A DNA stretch of 64,000 nucleotides from Thiobacillus sp. 63-78. Lineage in GTDB: Bacteria > Pseudomonadota > Gammaproteobacteria > Burkholderiales > Thiobacillaceae. A model generated the notes under the pieces. It made no database searches and was not told where the DNA came from. It worked only from the letters and a program-made list of their open reading frames with translations. Where the stretch lies: the NCBI GenBank assembly GCA_001899765.1, contig MKWM01000020.1:1-64000 (forward strand), read 5' to 3'. Shown here in pieces: positions 17,762 to 27,614 of this stretch (within the stretch, counting starts at the first letter, position 1; every line of letters begins with the position of its first letter). A program made the position numbers and the translations under genes.

Positions 17762-18181
17762 TTATGCCTTGCGGCGGACACGCACGATCAGATCGATGCC
17801 TTCGGTCACCATGCCGGGCGGCAAGGGCGGCAGGCCGGAAATCTGGACGTGCGCGGCATCGATGTCGGACAGCTTGCCGGTATCGACTTCGTAGAGGTGA
17901 TGATGCGGGCCGGTGTTGGGATCGAAGAACACCTTGCTGGGATCGACGATGACCTCGCGTACCAGCCCCTTCTCCAGGAACAGCTTGAGCGTGTTGTAGA
18001 CCGTAGCCTTGGAGGTTTCGGAGTGGCGGGTGTTGACGATCGCCATGACCTGGTCGGCCGACAGATGTTCCTGGCGTGAAAACAGCGCGTGCGCAATCTC
18101 GATCCGCTGGTGGGTCGGATTGATGTCGTGACTGCGCAAAAGGCCGGCCATATTGTCGCGCGTGTAATGCATGCGCCCCAT
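17762..18181 (-). CDS. Fur-family regulator, Irr-like and cysteine-free
   Basis: 139 residues. The winged-helix part (DINPTHQRIEIAHALFSRQEHLSADQVMAIV, SKATVYNTLKLFLEKGLV) and dimerisation domain (PHHHLYEVDTGKLSDID) are those of the Fur superfamily. The protein has no cysteine at all, so it lacks the structural zinc site of Fur/PerR, and the three adjacent histidines recall the heme/metal site of Irr. This points to an Irr-like iron or peroxide regulator; the assignment to Irr is an inference. Starts at GTG 18193 or ATG 18172 are possible. It is divergent from hisD. Confidence 0.85.
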   Translation of the reverse strand: MGRMHYTRDNMAGLLRSHDINPTHQRIEIAHALFSRQEHLSADQVMAIVNTRHSETSKATVYNTLKLFLEKGLVREVIVDPSKVFFDPNTGPHHHLYEVDTGKLSDIDAAHVQISGLPPLPPGMVTEGIDLIVRVRRKA

Positions 18182-18325
18182 GATAAACACCAATCTGGAC
18201 TTTGTCTAATTTCCGGAATGGGTATGGGTGCTATCTGGAACAGCCTGCCTGAGCGCGGCGAAGCGCCAAAAACCGGTACAATCCCAGTCGGTCTTTTGCC
18301 CTTTTCTTTGTGAAGCAGGAATCCC

Positions 18326-19630
18326 GTGGTTACCCTCACCCGCCTCGACAGCGCCGAGCCTGATTTTCAGGCGCGCCTTGCCCGCCTGCTGCAATTCGAC
18401 GATGCGGCCGATGCCGCCATTGAGCAGACGGTGGCAGCCATCCTGCACGACGTGAAAATACGGGGCGATGCCGCGGTGCTCGAATACACCGAACGTTTCG
18501 ACCGCCTGTCGGCGGCAACGCTGGCCAGCCTGGAACTGAATGCGGCGCAACTGCAGGCCGCGCTCGACCAGTTGCCGGCCGACACCCGCCAGGCGCTGGA
18601 GACCGCGGCGGACCGCGTGCGCCGCTACCACGAAAAGCAGATCCAGGAATCGTGGACCTACACCGAAGACGACGGCACCGTGCTGGGGCAGCAGATCACC
18701 CCGCTCGACCGTGTCGGGCTGTACGTGCCCGGCGGCAAGGCGGCCTATCCGTCGTCGGTGCTGATGAATGCGATCCCGGCCAGGGTGGCTGGGGTCGGCG
18801 AACTCATCATGGTGGTGCCGACCCCCAATGGCGAACACAACCCGCTGGTGCTGGCCGCCGCCGCGATCGCCGGCGTCGACCGCGTGTTCACCATCGGCGG
18901 CGCGCAAGCCGTGGCGGCGCTCGCCTATGGCACCGAAACCGTGCCGCAGGTCGACAAGATCGTCGGCCCCGGCAACGCCTACGTGGCGGCGGCCAAGCGT
19001 CGCGTGTTCGGCACCGTCGGCATCGACATGATCGCCGGGCCGTCCGAGATTCTGGTGATCGCCGACGGCGATACGCCGGCGGAATGGGTGGCGATGGACC
19101 TGTTCTCGCAGGCCGAGCACGACGAGATGGCGCAGTCGATTCTGCTGTCGCCCGACGCGGCCTATCTGGATGCCGTCGCGGCAGCGATCGACAGGCTGAT
19201 CGAGGAGATGCCGCGCAACGAAGTGATCCGCACCTCGCTTACCCACCGCGGCGCGCTGATCAGGACGCGCGACCTCGACGATGCGGCGGCGATCGCCAAC
19301 TTCATCGCGCCGGAGCACCTGGAGCTGTCGGTGACCGACCCCGACGCGCTGCTGCCCAAGCTGCGCCACGCCGGCGCGATCTTCATGGGCAGGAACACCT
19401 GCGAGGCGCTGGGCGATTACTGCGCCGGGCCGAACCACGTGCTGCCAACCTCGCGCACCGCGCGCTTCTCGTCGCCGCTGGGGGTGTACGACTTCCAGAA
19501 GCGCAGCAGCCTGATCCACGTGTCGCAGGCCGGCGCGCAGACGCTGGGGCGGATCGCCGCCACCCTCGCCTACGGCGAAGGTCTGCAGGCGCACGCGCGT
19601 TCCGCAGAGTATCGTTTGGTCCATAAATGA
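18326..19630 (+). CDS. hisD: Histidinol dehydrogenase
   Basis: 434 residues. Oxidises L-histidinol to L-histidine with two NAD+ in the last two steps of the pathway. Key segments: [22 protein letters not shown] (cofactor region), [35 protein letters not shown] and the zinc ligand region SQAEHDE, with the GPNHVLPT motif near the C-terminus. The start is GTG 18326, preceded by AGCAGGA. It is the first his gene here; hisG is not in the window. Confidence 0.97.
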   Translation: MVTLTRLDSAEPDFQARLARLLQFDDAADAAIEQTVAAILHDVKIRGDAAVLEYTERFDRLSAATLASLELNAAQLQAALDQLPADTRQALETAADRVRRYHEKQIQESWTYTEDDGTVLGQQITPLDRVGLYVPGGKAAYPSSVLMNAIPARVAGVGELIMVVPTPNGEHNPLVLAAAAIAGVDRVFTIGGAQAVAALAYGTETVPQVDKIVGPGNAYVAAAKRRVFGTVGIDMIAGPSEILVIADGDTPAEWVAMDLFSQAEHDEMAQSILLSPDAAYLDAVAAAIDRLIEEMPRNEVIRTSLTHRGALIRTRDLDDAAAIANFIAPEHLELSVTDPDALLPKLRHAGAIFMGRNTCEALGDYCAGPNHVLPTSRTARFSSPLGVYDFQKRSSLIHVSQAGAQTLGRIAATLAYGEGLQAHARSAEYRLVHK

Positions 19631-19644
19631 GCCAGCCATTCTAA
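19627..19644 (+). other. Bridging mini-ORF between hisD and hisC (MSQPF)
   Basis: An ATG at 19627 overlaps the hisD stop (ATGA), runs for five codons and ends at TAA 19642-19644, whose last base is the A of the next ATG (19644). Ribosomes ending hisD could reinitiate here and pass to hisC. It looks like the residue of a duplicated start region. Translation is not shown. Confidence 0.35.
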
Positions 19645-19697
19645 TGAGCCGCTATTGGAGCGCCGTGCCAATGAGCCGCTATTGGAGCGTCGTGGTG
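19644..19697 (+). repeat. Tandem 27-base duplication at the hisC start
   Basis: Copies at 19644-19670 and 19671-19697 share an identical first 19 bases (both begin ATGAGCCGCTATTGGAGCG) and differ at four of the last eight. In frame this gives MSRYWSAVP followed by MSRYWSVVV. Confidence 0.85.
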
Positions 19698-20735
19698 CAC
19701 GGCCTGACGCCCTATGTGGCAGGCGAGCAGCCGAAGCTGGCCAACCTGGTCAAGCTCAACACCAACGAGAATCCCTACGGGCCCAGCCCGAAGGTACTGG
19801 GGGCGGTGCGTGCGGAAGCCGCCGACACGTTGCGCCTGTATCCCGATCCCAACTCGGATCGGCTGCGTGCCGGCATTGCCGCCTATCATGACGTCACCGC
19901 CGAACGGGTGTTCGTCGGCAACGGTTCCGACGAAGTGCTGGCGCACGCTTTCATGGCGCTGCTGAAGCACGACCGGCCGATCCTGTTCCCCGATATCACC
20001 TACAGCTTCTATCCGGTGTACTGCGGGCTGTACGGGATCGCCCACCGTACGATTCCGCTCACGCAGGCATTCGAGATCAAGGTCGACGATTACCTGACGC
20101 CCAACGGCGGGGTGATTTTCCCCAACCCCAACGCGCCCACCGGGCGGCTCTTGGCGCTGGGCGAGATCGAGCGTCTGCTGGCCGGCAACCCGGATTCGGT
20201 GGTGGTGATCGACGAGGCCTACATCGACTTTGGCGGCGTATCGGTGGTGGGCCTGGTCGCGCGTTACCCGCAACTATTGGTCGTCCGCACCCTGTCGAAG
20301 TCGCACGCGCTGGCCGGCCTGCGTGTCGGCTACGCCATCGGCCAGCCGCATCTGATCGAGGCGCTCAACCGGGTGAAGGACAGCTTCAACTCCTATCCGC
20401 TCGACCGCTTTGCCCAGGCGGGCGCGCTGGCGTCGATCGACGACCACGCGTATTTCGAATCGATCTGCGCGAAAGTCGTGGCGACCCGCACCCGGCTGGC
20501 GGCTGAAATGGCCAGGCTTGGCTTCGAGGTACTGCCCTCGGCTGCCAACTTCATCTTTGTTCGCCACCCCGCGCATGATGGCGCCGAACTGGCCGCCGCG
20601 CTGCGCGAGCGCAGCATCATCGTACGCCATTTCAGGAATCCGGCCCGCATCGCGCCGTTCCTGCGCATCACGATCGGCACCGATGCCCAGTGTGATGTGC
20701 TGCTCGCCGCGTTGAACGCCATCGTGAACTGCTAG
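19671..20735 (+). CDS. hisC: Histidinol-phosphate aminotransferase
   Basis: 354 residues, PLP-dependent class II fold. Converts imidazole acetol phosphate to histidinol phosphate. The N-terminus [15 protein letters not shown], the NPNAPTG motif, [10 protein letters not shown] and the PLP-lysine motif [15 protein letters not shown] are all present. Two in-frame ATGs (19644 and 19671) open duplicated copies of the same first residues. I chose 19671 because GGAG lies 10 bases upstream and its sequence leads straight into the family's usual N-terminus ([15 protein letters not shown]). A start at 19644 would only add nine residues. Confidence 0.95.
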   Translation: MSRYWSVVVHGLTPYVAGEQPKLANLVKLNTNENPYGPSPKVLGAVRAEAADTLRLYPDPNSDRLRAGIAAYHDVTAERVFVGNGSDEVLAHAFMALLKHDRPILFPDITYSFYPVYCGLYGIAHRTIPLTQAFEIKVDDYLTPNGGVIFPNPNAPTGRLLALGEIERLLAGNPDSVVVIDEAYIDFGGVSVVGLVARYPQLLVVRTLSKSHALAGLRVGYAIGQPHLIEALNRVKDSFNSYPLDRFAQAGALASIDDHAYFESICAKVVATRTRLAAEMARLGFEVLPSAANFIFVRHPAHDGAELAAALRERSIIVRHFRNPARIAPFLRITIGTDAQCDVLLAALNAIVNC

Positions 20736-20764
20736 AATCCCTTAAAGCCTTATTTCCCGACGCC

Positions 20765-21352
20765 ATGCGCACCGCCCAAGTTACCCGCAATACGCTCGAG
20801 ACCCAGGTCACGGTCAGTCTCAACCTGGATGGCACCGGCATCGCCAGGCTTGCCAGCGGCGTGCCGTTTCTCGATCACATGCTCGACCAGATCGCGCGCC
20901 ACGGCCTGATCGACCTGGAGATTCAGGCCACCGGCGACCTGCACATCGATGCGCACCACACGGTGGAAGACACCGGGATCACGTTCGGGCAGGCCTTTGC
21001 CAAGGCGCTCGGCGACAAGAAAGGCATCCGCCGCTACGGTCATGCCTACGTGCCGCTCGACGAAGCGCTGTCGCGCGTGGTGATCGATCTGTCGGGGCGG
21101 CCGGGACTGGAATACCACGTCGATTACACGCGGGCGCGCATCGGCGAGTTCGACGTTGACCTGTTCCTCGAGTTTTTCCGCGGCTTCATCAATCACGCCG
21201 GCGTCACGCTGCACATCGACAACCTGCGCGGCATCAATGCGCATCACCAGGCCGAAACCATTTTCAAGGCATTCGGCCGCGCGCTGCGCATGGCGGTGGA
21301 GCCTGACGCGCGCATGGGGGATGTGCTGCCGTCGACCAAGGGTGCTTTGTGA
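20765..21352 (+). CDS. hisB: Imidazoleglycerol-phosphate dehydratase
   Basis: 195 residues, the monofunctional form without a histidinol-phosphatase domain. The two metal-binding histidine motifs are seen in [13 protein letters not shown] and [15 protein letters not shown], with the repeat half [18 protein letters not shown]. It follows hisC by 29 bases and overlaps hisH by 4 bases (GTGA). Because HisB is monofunctional, a separate histidinol phosphatase must be encoded elsewhere. Confidence 0.97.
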   Translation: MRTAQVTRNTLETQVTVSLNLDGTGIARLASGVPFLDHMLDQIARHGLIDLEIQATGDLHIDAHHTVEDTGITFGQAFAKALGDKKGIRRYGHAYVPLDEALSRVVIDLSGRPGLEYHVDYTRARIGEFDVDLFLEFFRGFINHAGVTLHIDNLRGINAHHQAETIFKAFGRALRMAVEPDARMGDVLPSTKGAL

Positions 21353-22035
21353 GCGCGGATATCGCCGTCGTCGACTATGGTATGGGCAACCTGCGTTCGG
21401 TGTCCAAGGCCATCGAGCATGTGGCGCCGGCGCTGTCGGTGGTGGTGACGTCCGATCCCGAAGTCATCGCTGCCGCGGGCCGGGTGGTGTTTCCCGGGCA
21501 GGGCGCCGCACGCGACTGCATGCGCGAAATCGATGCGCGCGGCCTGCGTCAGGCGATCGTCGATGCCGCCCGCAGCAAGCCTTTTCTGGGCATCTGCATG
21601 GGGATGCAGGTGCTGTTCGAACACAGCGAGGAAGGCGATACCGCTTGCCTCGGCATTCTGCCGGGCACGGTGCGGCGCTTCCCGCATGAAGCGATGCATG
21701 ACGAGGCCGGCGACAAACTCAAGGTTCCGCACATGGGCTGGAACAATGTCCATCAGGCGATCCCGCATCCCCTGTGGGCGGGGATCGAGGACGGTGCACG
21801 TTTCTATTTCGTCCACAGCTATTTTGTGCAGCCAGACAGGCCCGATGCGATCGCGGGGTTCTCTCATTACCCGTTCCCGTTTTCCTGCGCGGTCGCGACG
21901 GCGAACATGTTTGCCGTCCAGTTTCATCCGGAAAAAAGCCAGAATGACGGTTTGATGCTGCTGGGCAATTTTGTAACCTGGAATCCGGGCGAGCGCGACA
22001 CCGCCTGCGATATGTCCGGCGCGGCTTGCGCCTAA
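21349..22035 (+). CDS. hisH: Imidazole glycerol phosphate synthase, glutaminase subunit
   Basis: 228 residues. Class I glutamine amidotransferase that supplies ammonia to HisF. The nucleophile Cys sits in [18 protein letters not shown], and the His-Glu pair in [14 protein letters not shown] 21349 overlaps the hisB stop. It leads directly into [14 protein letters not shown], the conserved family start. Confidence 0.96.
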   Translation: MSADIAVVDYGMGNLRSVSKAIEHVAPALSVVVTSDPEVIAAAGRVVFPGQGAARDCMREIDARGLRQAIVDAARSKPFLGICMGMQVLFEHSEEGDTACLGILPGTVRRFPHEAMHDEAGDKLKVPHMGWNNVHQAIPHPLWAGIEDGARFYFVHSYFVQPDRPDAIAGFSHYPFPFSCAVATANMFAVQFHPEKSQNDGLMLLGNFVTWNPGERDTACDMSGAACA

Positions 22036-22065
22036 TTCATTCCTGTACGATCCTGCTGATCAGCC

Positions 22066-22821
22066 ATGTTAATTATTCCCGCGATCGACCTTAAAGACGG
22101 CCACTGCGTGCGCCTGGAACAAGGCGAAATGGACAAGGCCACGGTATTTTCCGAAGACCCGGCCGCCACGGCCCGCCACTGGAAGGAACAGGGCGCGCGG
22201 CGCCTGCATCTGGTCGATCTCAACGGTGCGTTTGCCGGCAAGCCGGTCAATGATGCGGCGATCCGCTCGATCGTCGAGGCGGTGGGGGACGAGATGCCGG
22301 TGCAGCTCGGGGGCGGCATTCGCGACCTGGCCACCATCGAGCGCTATCTCGACGACGGCGTGCGTTACGTGATCATCGGCACCGCCGCGGTGAAGAACCC
22401 CGGTTTCCTGCACGAGGCCTGTGACGCCTTCCCCGGCCATGTCATGGTCGGGCTCGACGCCAGGGACGGCAAGGTCGCCGTCGAAGGCTGGTCCAAGCTC
22501 ACCGGCCACGATGTGGTCGACCTCGCCAGGCGTTTCGAAGGCTATGGCGTCGAGGCCGTCATCTATACCGACATCGGGCGCGACGGCATGCTGACCGGTG
22601 TGAACGTGGAGGCCACTCAGCGTCTGGCGCAGGCGTTGTCGATTCCAGTCATCGCCAGCGGCGGCGTCACCAACCTCGACGATGTCAAGGCACTGTCCAC
22701 CGTGGCCAAGGATGGCATCATCGGCGCGATCACCGGCCGTGCGATCTATCAGGGTACGCTCGATTTCACCGAGGCGCAGAAACTGGCCGACGAACTCGCC
22801 GGCGGCGTGTTCGGGGTCTGA
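22066..22821 (+). CDS. hisA: ProFAR isomerase
   Basis: 251 residues, TIM barrel. Isomerises ProFAR to PRFAR. The catalytic Asp is in the first strand ([18 protein letters not shown]) and the second in [14 protein letters not shown]. The phosphate-binding loops are GGGIRD and ASGGVTN. It lies 30 bases downstream of hisH and 15 bases upstream of its paralogue hisF. Confidence 0.97.
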   Translation: MLIIPAIDLKDGHCVRLEQGEMDKATVFSEDPAATARHWKEQGARRLHLVDLNGAFAGKPVNDAAIRSIVEAVGDEMPVQLGGGIRDLATIERYLDDGVRYVIIGTAAVKNPGFLHEACDAFPGHVMVGLDARDGKVAVEGWSKLTGHDVVDLARRFEGYGVEAVIYTDIGRDGMLTGVNVEATQRLAQALSIPVIASGGVTNLDDVKALSTVAKDGIIGAITGRAIYQGTLDFTEAQKLADELAGGVFGV

Positions 22822-22836
22822 TTCGAGAAGCTGACC

Positions 22837-23592
22837 ATGCTGGCAAAGCGGATCATTCCCTGTCTCGACGTGACCAACGGCCGTGTGGTCAAGGGGGTCA
22901 ATTTCGTCGAATTGAAGGATGCCGGCGATCCGGTCGAAATCGCCCGCCGCTACAACGAGGCAGGCGCCGACGAGCTGACTTTTCTCGATATCACCGCCTC
23001 GTCGGACAACCGCGATCTGATCCTGCACATCATCGAAGCCGTGGCGTCGGAGGTGTTCATTCCCTTGACGGTCGGTGGCGGCGTGCGTGCGGTGGGAGAT
23101 GTCCAGCGTTTGCTCAACGCCGGCGCGGACAAGGTCAGCATCAATACCTCCGCGGTGGTGAACCCGCAACTGGTGAAGGATGCCGCCGACCGCTACGGCA
23201 GCCAGTGCATCGTGGTGGCGATCGATGCCAAGCGAACCGGCGATCACTGGGAAGTGTTCACCCACGGCGGCCGCACGGCCACCGGACTCGACGCCATCGA
23301 ATGGGCGAAGAAAATGGAAAGCCTGGGCGCGGGCGAACTGCTGCTCACCTCGATGGATCGCGACGGAACGAAAAGTGGCTTCGATCTGGAACTCACGCGC
23401 GCGATTTCCGAAGCGGTCGACATCCCCATCATCGCCAGCGGCGGCGTTGGCACCCTGCAGCATCTGGTCGACGGCGTGAAGGAAGGCCGCGCCGATGCAG
23501 TGCTGGCGGCGAGCATCTTTCACTTCGGCGAATATGGCGTGGATGAGGCGAAGCGTTACATGAAACAACACGGAATCGAGGTGCGCCTGTGA
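22837..23592 (+). CDS. hisF: Imidazole glycerol phosphate synthase, cyclase subunit
   Basis: 251 residues, TIM barrel paired with HisH. The catalytic Asp residues are in [18 protein letters not shown] and [13 protein letters not shown]. The loops VGGGVR and ASGGVG bind phosphate. It overlaps hisI by 4 bases (GTGA). Confidence 0.97.
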   Translation: MLAKRIIPCLDVTNGRVVKGVNFVELKDAGDPVEIARRYNEAGADELTFLDITASSDNRDLILHIIEAVASEVFIPLTVGGGVRAVGDVQRLLNAGADKVSINTSAVVNPQLVKDAADRYGSQCIVVAIDAKRTGDHWEVFTHGGRTATGLDAIEWAKKMESLGAGELLLTSMDRDGTKSGFDLELTRAISEAVDIPIIASGGVGTLQHLVDGVKEGRADAVLAASIFHFGEYGVDEAKRYMKQHGIEVRL

Positions 23593-24002
23593 GCGCCGCG
23601 TCCAATACTGCCTGGCTCGACGCCGTCAAGTGGGATGCGCACGGGCTCGTTCCGGCGATCGCGCAGGACGCCGCCAGCGGCGAGATTCTCATGGTGGCAT
23701 GGATGAACCGCGAGGCCTTGGAGGAAACCGCACGCACGCTGCGTGGCGTCTATTTCTCACGCTCGCGCAACAAGCTGTGGCGCAAGGGCGAGGAATCCGG
23801 CCATGTGCAGCATGTCAGCGAAATCCGGCTCGACTGCGACAACGACGTGGTGCTGCTGAAAATTGAACAGGTGGGCGGCATCGCCTGTCATACCGGGCGG
23901 CGCTCGTGCTTCTTCCAGAAACTGGCCATGGATAACCAGGGCGGCCACTGGGTGACGACCGCCCCGGTGCTGAAGAACCCCGACGAGATCTACCATAAAT
24001 GA
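23589..24002 (+). CDS. hisI: Phosphoribosyl-AMP cyclohydrolase
   Basis: 137 residues, the stand-alone HisI without a fused HisE domain. Metal ligands are in [13 protein letters not shown] and [13 protein letters not shown], and the substrate region is [12 protein letters not shown] and [23 protein letters not shown] 23589 overlaps the hisF stop, and the stop overlaps hisE (ATGA). Confidence 0.97.
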   Translation: MSAASNTAWLDAVKWDAHGLVPAIAQDAASGEILMVAWMNREALEETARTLRGVYFSRSRNKLWRKGEESGHVQHVSEIRLDCDNDVVLLKIEQVGGIACHTGRRSCFFQKLAMDNQGGHWVTTAPVLKNPDEIYHK

Positions 24003-24316
24003 GCGACATCCTCGACCGCCTGGCCGATACGCTGGAAGCGCGCAAGCAGGCGTCGCCCGACAGTTCCTACGTTGCCAGGCTCTACGCCAGGGGGACGGAT
24101 GCCATTTTGAAGAAAATCGGCGAGGAAGCCACCGAGACCGTGATGGCGGCGAAGGATGACCAGACCGAAAAGATCATCTACGAAATCGCCGATTTGTGGT
24201 TTCATACTCTGATTCTGCTGGCACACAAGGGATTGAAACCGGCGGATGTGCTGAACGAACTGGCGCGCCGCGAAGGCTTGTCCGGACTGACCGAAAAAGC
24301 GAATCGACATGAATGA
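23999..24316 (+). CDS. hisE: Phosphoribosyl-ATP pyrophosphatase
   Basis: 105 residues of the MazG-like helical fold. Hydrolyses PR-ATP to PR-AMP. The acidic metal-binding motif is [16 protein letters not shown] followed by [13 protein letters not shown]. It overlaps hisI by 4 bases and the HIT gene by 8 bases. Confidence 0.97.
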   Translation: MSDILDRLADTLEARKQASPDSSYVARLYARGTDAILKKIGEEATETVMAAKDDQTEKIIYEIADLWFHTLILLAHKGLKPADVLNELARREGLSGLTEKANRHE

Positions 24317-24647
24317 CTGCATTTTCTGCAAAATCGCAGCGGGACAACTGCCGAGCGGGAAGGTCTATGAAGACGACGAGGTCCTGGCCTTTCACGACAT
24401 CCATCCGTTTGCACGGGTGCATGTCCTGATCATTCCGAAGATGCACATTGCCACATTGTCCGATTGCCTGCCCGAGCATCAGGCGCTTCTGGGCAGGATG
24501 CTGTGGCTGGCGCCGCGTCTGGCCAGGGAACATGGCCTTGACGCGGGGTTCAAGACGCTGATCAACACCGGCCGTGGCGGTGGCCAGGAAGTGTTTCATC
24601 TTCATGTTCACGTATTTGGCGGGGGCGACCCCGTCAGGAAAAGTTAA
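24309..24647 (+). CDS. hinT: HIT-family nucleotide hydrolase (HinT)
   Basis: 112 residues. The histidine triad HLHVHVFGG is near the C-terminus, and the N-terminus [25 protein letters not shown] is typical of purine nucleoside phosphoramidases of the HinT type. The start lies inside the end of hisE, so it is read as part of the his operon. The his-hinT-tat order is common in betaproteobacteria. Confidence 0.95.
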   Translation: MNDCIFCKIAAGQLPSGKVYEDDEVLAFHDIHPFARVHVLIIPKMHIATLSDCLPEHQALLGRMLWLAPRLAREHGLDAGFKTLINTGRGGGQEVFHLHVHVFGGGDPVRKS

Positions 24648-24665
24648 ATTTAAAGGAGATATTCC

Positions 24666-24878
24666 ATGGGCGGCTTTAGCATCTGGCACTGGCTGATCGT
24701 TCTGGTCATCGTGCTGCTGATTTTCGGTACCAAGAAACTGCGCAATATCGGCAGCGATCTGGGCGGCGCGGTCAAGGGCTTCAAGGAAGGCATGAAGGAA
24801 GATACGCCTCAATTGAGCAGCAAGGACGAGACCGGGAATACGATCGATGCCGAAGTGAAGGACAAGCACCATTCCTGA
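24666..24878 (+). CDS. tatA: Twin-arginine translocase subunit TatA
   Basis: 70 residues. One short N-terminal membrane helix ([22 protein letters not shown]) is followed by the amphipathic helix [17 protein letters not shown] and a charged tail. TatA polymerises to form the passage for folded substrates. AAGGAG precedes the ATG at an ideal distance. Confidence 0.95.
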   Translation: MGGFSIWHWLIVLVIVLLIFGTKKLRNIGSDLGGAVKGFKEGMKEDTPQLSSKDETGNTIDAEVKDKHHS

Positions 24879-24956
24879 GCGTGCGGCATGACGGGCCCCG
24901 GCAATTCTGTGCCGCCGGCCTCGCTGCCCACGGCATCCTGACCTGTAACGCCTCTT

Positions 24957-25439
24957 ATGTTCGATATCGGATTTTCTGAGCTTGTCGTCATCGGCGTGGT
25001 GGCGCTGATCGTCATCGGCCCGGAGCGGCTGCCCAAGGTCGCACGTACGGCTGGACACCTGTACGGCCGTCTGCAGCGTTATGTGTCGTCAGTCAAATCG
25101 GACATCGGTCGCGAGATTCAGCTGGACGAGCTTCGCCGTGCCGGGCAGAGCTTCAAGGAGTCGGTCGAATCGGCCGCATCGGACGTCGAGCAGCGGGCCA
25201 CGGTGGTCGACGATTTTCTGCGCAACGAGGCAAACAATGTCACGCAGGCCGTGACGGCAGGCGTGGCCAGTGTGAAAGCCGTGGTCGTGGCGGAGCCCGC
25301 CGCGCAACCGGACGACACCGAAACCGGACACACGCTGCAGCAGAGCCTGCCGCTGGATGAACCCGACCAGAATACCGGACGCACGGCGCCGGCCGCGACA
25401 AACACGGCGTCCGGCGGGCATCCGGATCAATCCGCATGA
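24957..25439 (+). CDS. tatB: Twin-arginine translocase subunit TatB
   Basis: 160 residues. MFDIGFSELVVIGVVALIVIGPERLPKVAR is the TatB signature, with the conserved Glu in the membrane helix and the GPERLP hinge. The long C-terminal part is helical and then Pro/Ala-rich. It binds signal peptides with TatC. It starts 78 bases after tatA and overlaps tatC by 4 bases (ATGA). Confidence 0.95.
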   Translation: MFDIGFSELVVIGVVALIVIGPERLPKVARTAGHLYGRLQRYVSSVKSDIGREIQLDELRRAGQSFKESVESAASDVEQRATVVDDFLRNEANNVTQAVTAGVASVKAVVVAEPAAQPDDTETGHTLQQSLPLDEPDQNTGRTAPAATNTASGGHPDQSA

Positions 25440-26260
25440 GCGATACCGAAGATACCTTTATCTCGCATCTCATCGAAATGCGGAATCGGCTGCTGCGCGC
25501 CATGCTGGCCATCGTGATCATCTTTGTCTGTCTGTTCCCGTGGGCGCAGGATATCTACGCGCTGCTTGCCCGGCCCTTGCTGGCGGCGCTGCCCAAAGGC
25601 GGGCAGATGATCGCTACCGAAATCACCACGCCGTTTTTCGTGCCGATGAAGGTCACCCTGATGGCCGCCTTCCTGCTGGCCTTGCCGTGGGTGTTCTACC
25701 AGGCTTGGGCTTTTGTGGCCCCGGGACTGTACCAGCATGAAAAACGCATCGGTGTACCACTGGTGATTGCAAGCATCATCCTGTTTCTGACGGGTATGGC
25801 GTTCGCCTATTTTCTGGTGTTTCCGCTGGTATTCCATTTCATTGTCAGCGTGACGCCCACTGGCGTGGCGGTGATGACCGATATCGGAAAATATCTCGAT
25901 TTCGTGCTGACCATGTTCATGGCGTTCGGCATCACATTCGAGGTACCCATTGCCGTGGTGCTGCTGGTGAAGATGGGTATGGTCTCGGTCGCCAAGCTGC
26001 GTGAAATCCGGCCGTATGTCATTGTCGGGGCGTTCGTCATCGGCGCGATCTTTACTCCGCCCGACGTCATTTCCCAGTTCATGCTGGCGACACCGCTATG
26101 GGTGCTCTATGAGATAGGGATTATCGTCGCGGCCATGATCAGCAAACCCCGGCCCGAATCCGGATCCGATTATGCGCCCATGTCCGACTCCGATATGGAT
26201 GACGAATTCGACCGCATAGAAACGGAACAGGCCAAGCCGGATTCAGACCAGCGAACGTGA
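25436..26260 (+). CDS. tatC: Twin-arginine translocase subunit TatC
   Basis: 274 residues with six membrane helices. SHLIEMRNRLLRAMLAI near the N-terminus and AWAFVAPGLYQHEKR (including the signal-peptide-binding Glu) are family landmarks. The C-terminus carries ~30 extra acidic residues after the last helix. It is the last gene of the his-hinT-tat run. Confidence 0.96.
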   Translation: MSDTEDTFISHLIEMRNRLLRAMLAIVIIFVCLFPWAQDIYALLARPLLAALPKGGQMIATEITTPFFVPMKVTLMAAFLLALPWVFYQAWAFVAPGLYQHEKRIGVPLVIASIILFLTGMAFAYFLVFPLVFHFIVSVTPTGVAVMTDIGKYLDFVLTMFMAFGITFEVPIAVVLLVKMGMVSVAKLREIRPYVIVGAFVIGAIFTPPDVISQFMLATPLWVLYEIGIIVAAMISKPRPESGSDYAPMSDSDMDDEFDRIETEQAKPDSDQRT

Positions 26261-26292
26261 CGCATCTTAATGGTGCGCGCAGCGTGCTGTCA

Positions 26293-26308
26293 TGCACTAA
26301 CCTGGTGC
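26293..26308 (+). promoter_or_regulatory. Possible NtrC-type operator upstream of the ammonium transporter
   Basis: The inverted repeat GCAC-N7-GTGC (within TGCACTAACCTGGTGC) has the same half-sites and spacing as the NtrC consensus. It lies ~105 bases upstream of the amt start. A convincing sigma-54 -24/-12 pair was not found, so this stays tentative. Confidence 0.35.
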
Positions 26309-26411
26309 CGGCATGGTGCCCTGTTCAAGGGCCTGTCCTTTAAAATCAACAGCTTGTCAGACGGGAACGCAACTTGCGTGTTAGCCGGCTTTGCAATGGG
26401 GAGTCGGCTGC

Positions 26412-27614
26412 ATGGAGGCATTGAAATCGGGCAGTGATGTGCTGTTCGTATTGCTGGGCGGCATCATGGTGCTGGCCATGCATGCGGGGTTTGCCTTTCT
26501 GGAACTGGGGACCGTACGCAAGAAAAATCAGATCAACGCACTGGTCAAGATCCTCACGGACTTCTCGGTTTCCACCATTGCCTATTTCTTCATCGGCTAC
26601 AGCATCGCCTACGGCATCAGCTTTTTCTCCAGTGCCGAAGTGCTGTCTGCCAGGAATGGCTACGATCTGGTTAAATTCTTTTTCCTGCTGACGTTTGCTG
26701 CGGCCATTCCGGCCATTGTGTCGGGCGGCATCGCCGAACGCGCACGCTTCAATCCCCAACTGGCGGCCACCTTCGCCCTGGTCGGGGTGGTCTATCCGTT
26801 TTATGAAGGAATCGTCTGGAACGGCAACTACGGCATCCAGGACTGGCTGGCTGCAAGCGTCGGCGCCAGATTTCATGACTTTGCCGGTTCGGTGGTGGTG
26901 CACGCAGTGGGAGGCTGGATTGCCTTGCCTGCCGTATGGTTGCTGGGTGCGCGACGCGGGCGCTATACACGGGACGGCATGGTCTCCGCGCATCCGCCGT
27001 CCAGTATTCCGTTTCTGGCCCTCGGGGCGTGGATTCTGACCGTGGGCTGGTTCGGCTTCAACGTGATGTCGGCCCAGTTGATCGAAGCCGTGTCGGGCCT
27101 GGTGGCGGTGAATTCGCTGATGGCGATGGTGGGCGGTACGCTGGCCGCGCTCGTGGTGGGCCGTAACGATCCGGGTTTCATCCATAACGGCCCGCTGGCC
27201 GGTTTGGTGGCGGTGTGTGCAGGCTCGGACCTGATGCATCCGCTCGGCGCACTGACTACCGGGGCGATAGCCGGTGCGTTATTTGTACGGATGTTCATGG
27301 TGACCCAGAACAGATGGAAGATCGATGACGTGCTCGGCGTGTGGCCCCTGCATGGGCTGTGCGGTGCATGGGGCGGAATTGCGGCAGGGATTTTCGGCGC
27401 CAAGGCACTGGGGGGGCGAGGCGGCGTCGATCTGGCGGCGCAGCTGATCGGCACGCTGGGTGGCGTGGCCGTCGCGGTGCTGGGCAGCCTCGTGGTGTAC
27501 GGTCTCCTGAAACAGTTCGTGGGCCTGCGGCTGGATCCTGAAGCGGAGTTCAACGGAGCCGATCTCAGCATTCATAAAATATCCGCGACGGCAGAACGCG
27601 AGATCAACTGGTAG
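26412..27614 (+). CDS. amtB: Ammonium transporter (Amt family)
   Basis: 400 residues, 11 membrane segments. Pore histidines of the family are seen in DFAGSVVVHAVGG and in VWPLHGLCGAWGG, and the F-gate region in PAIVSGGIAERARF. There is no signal peptide. The N-terminal helix (GSDVLFVLLGGIMVLAMHAGFAFLELGTVRKKNQ) is of the divergent Amt branch rather than the typical glnK-linked AmtB. No glnK is adjacent. GGGGAG lies 9 bases upstream of ATG 26412. It is convergent with, and overlaps by 11 bases, the kinase gene. Confidence 0.88.
   Translation: MEALKSGSDVLFVLLGGIMVLAMHAGFAFLELGTVRKKNQINALVKILTDFSVSTIAYFFIGYSIAYGISFFSSAEVLSARNGYDLVKFFFLLTFAAAIPAIVSGGIAERARFNPQLAATFALVGVVYPFYEGIVWNGNYGIQDWLAASVGARFHDFAGSVVVHAVGGWIALPAVWLLGARRGRYTRDGMVSAHPPSSIPFLALGAWILTVGWFGFNVMSAQLIEAVSGLVAVNSLMAMVGGTLAALVVGRNDPGFIHNGPLAGLVAVCAGSDLMHPLGALTTGAIAGALFVRMFMVTQNRWKIDDVLGVWPLHGLCGAWGGIAAGIFGAKALGGRGGVDLAAQLIGTLGGVAVAVLGSLVVYGLLKQFVGLRLDPEAEFNGADLSIHKISATAEREINW

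Noticed and set aside
26309..26411. Sigma-54 promoter for the ammonium transporter
   Set aside because: Several GG dinucleotides were tested, but none has GC at the required 10-base spacing.
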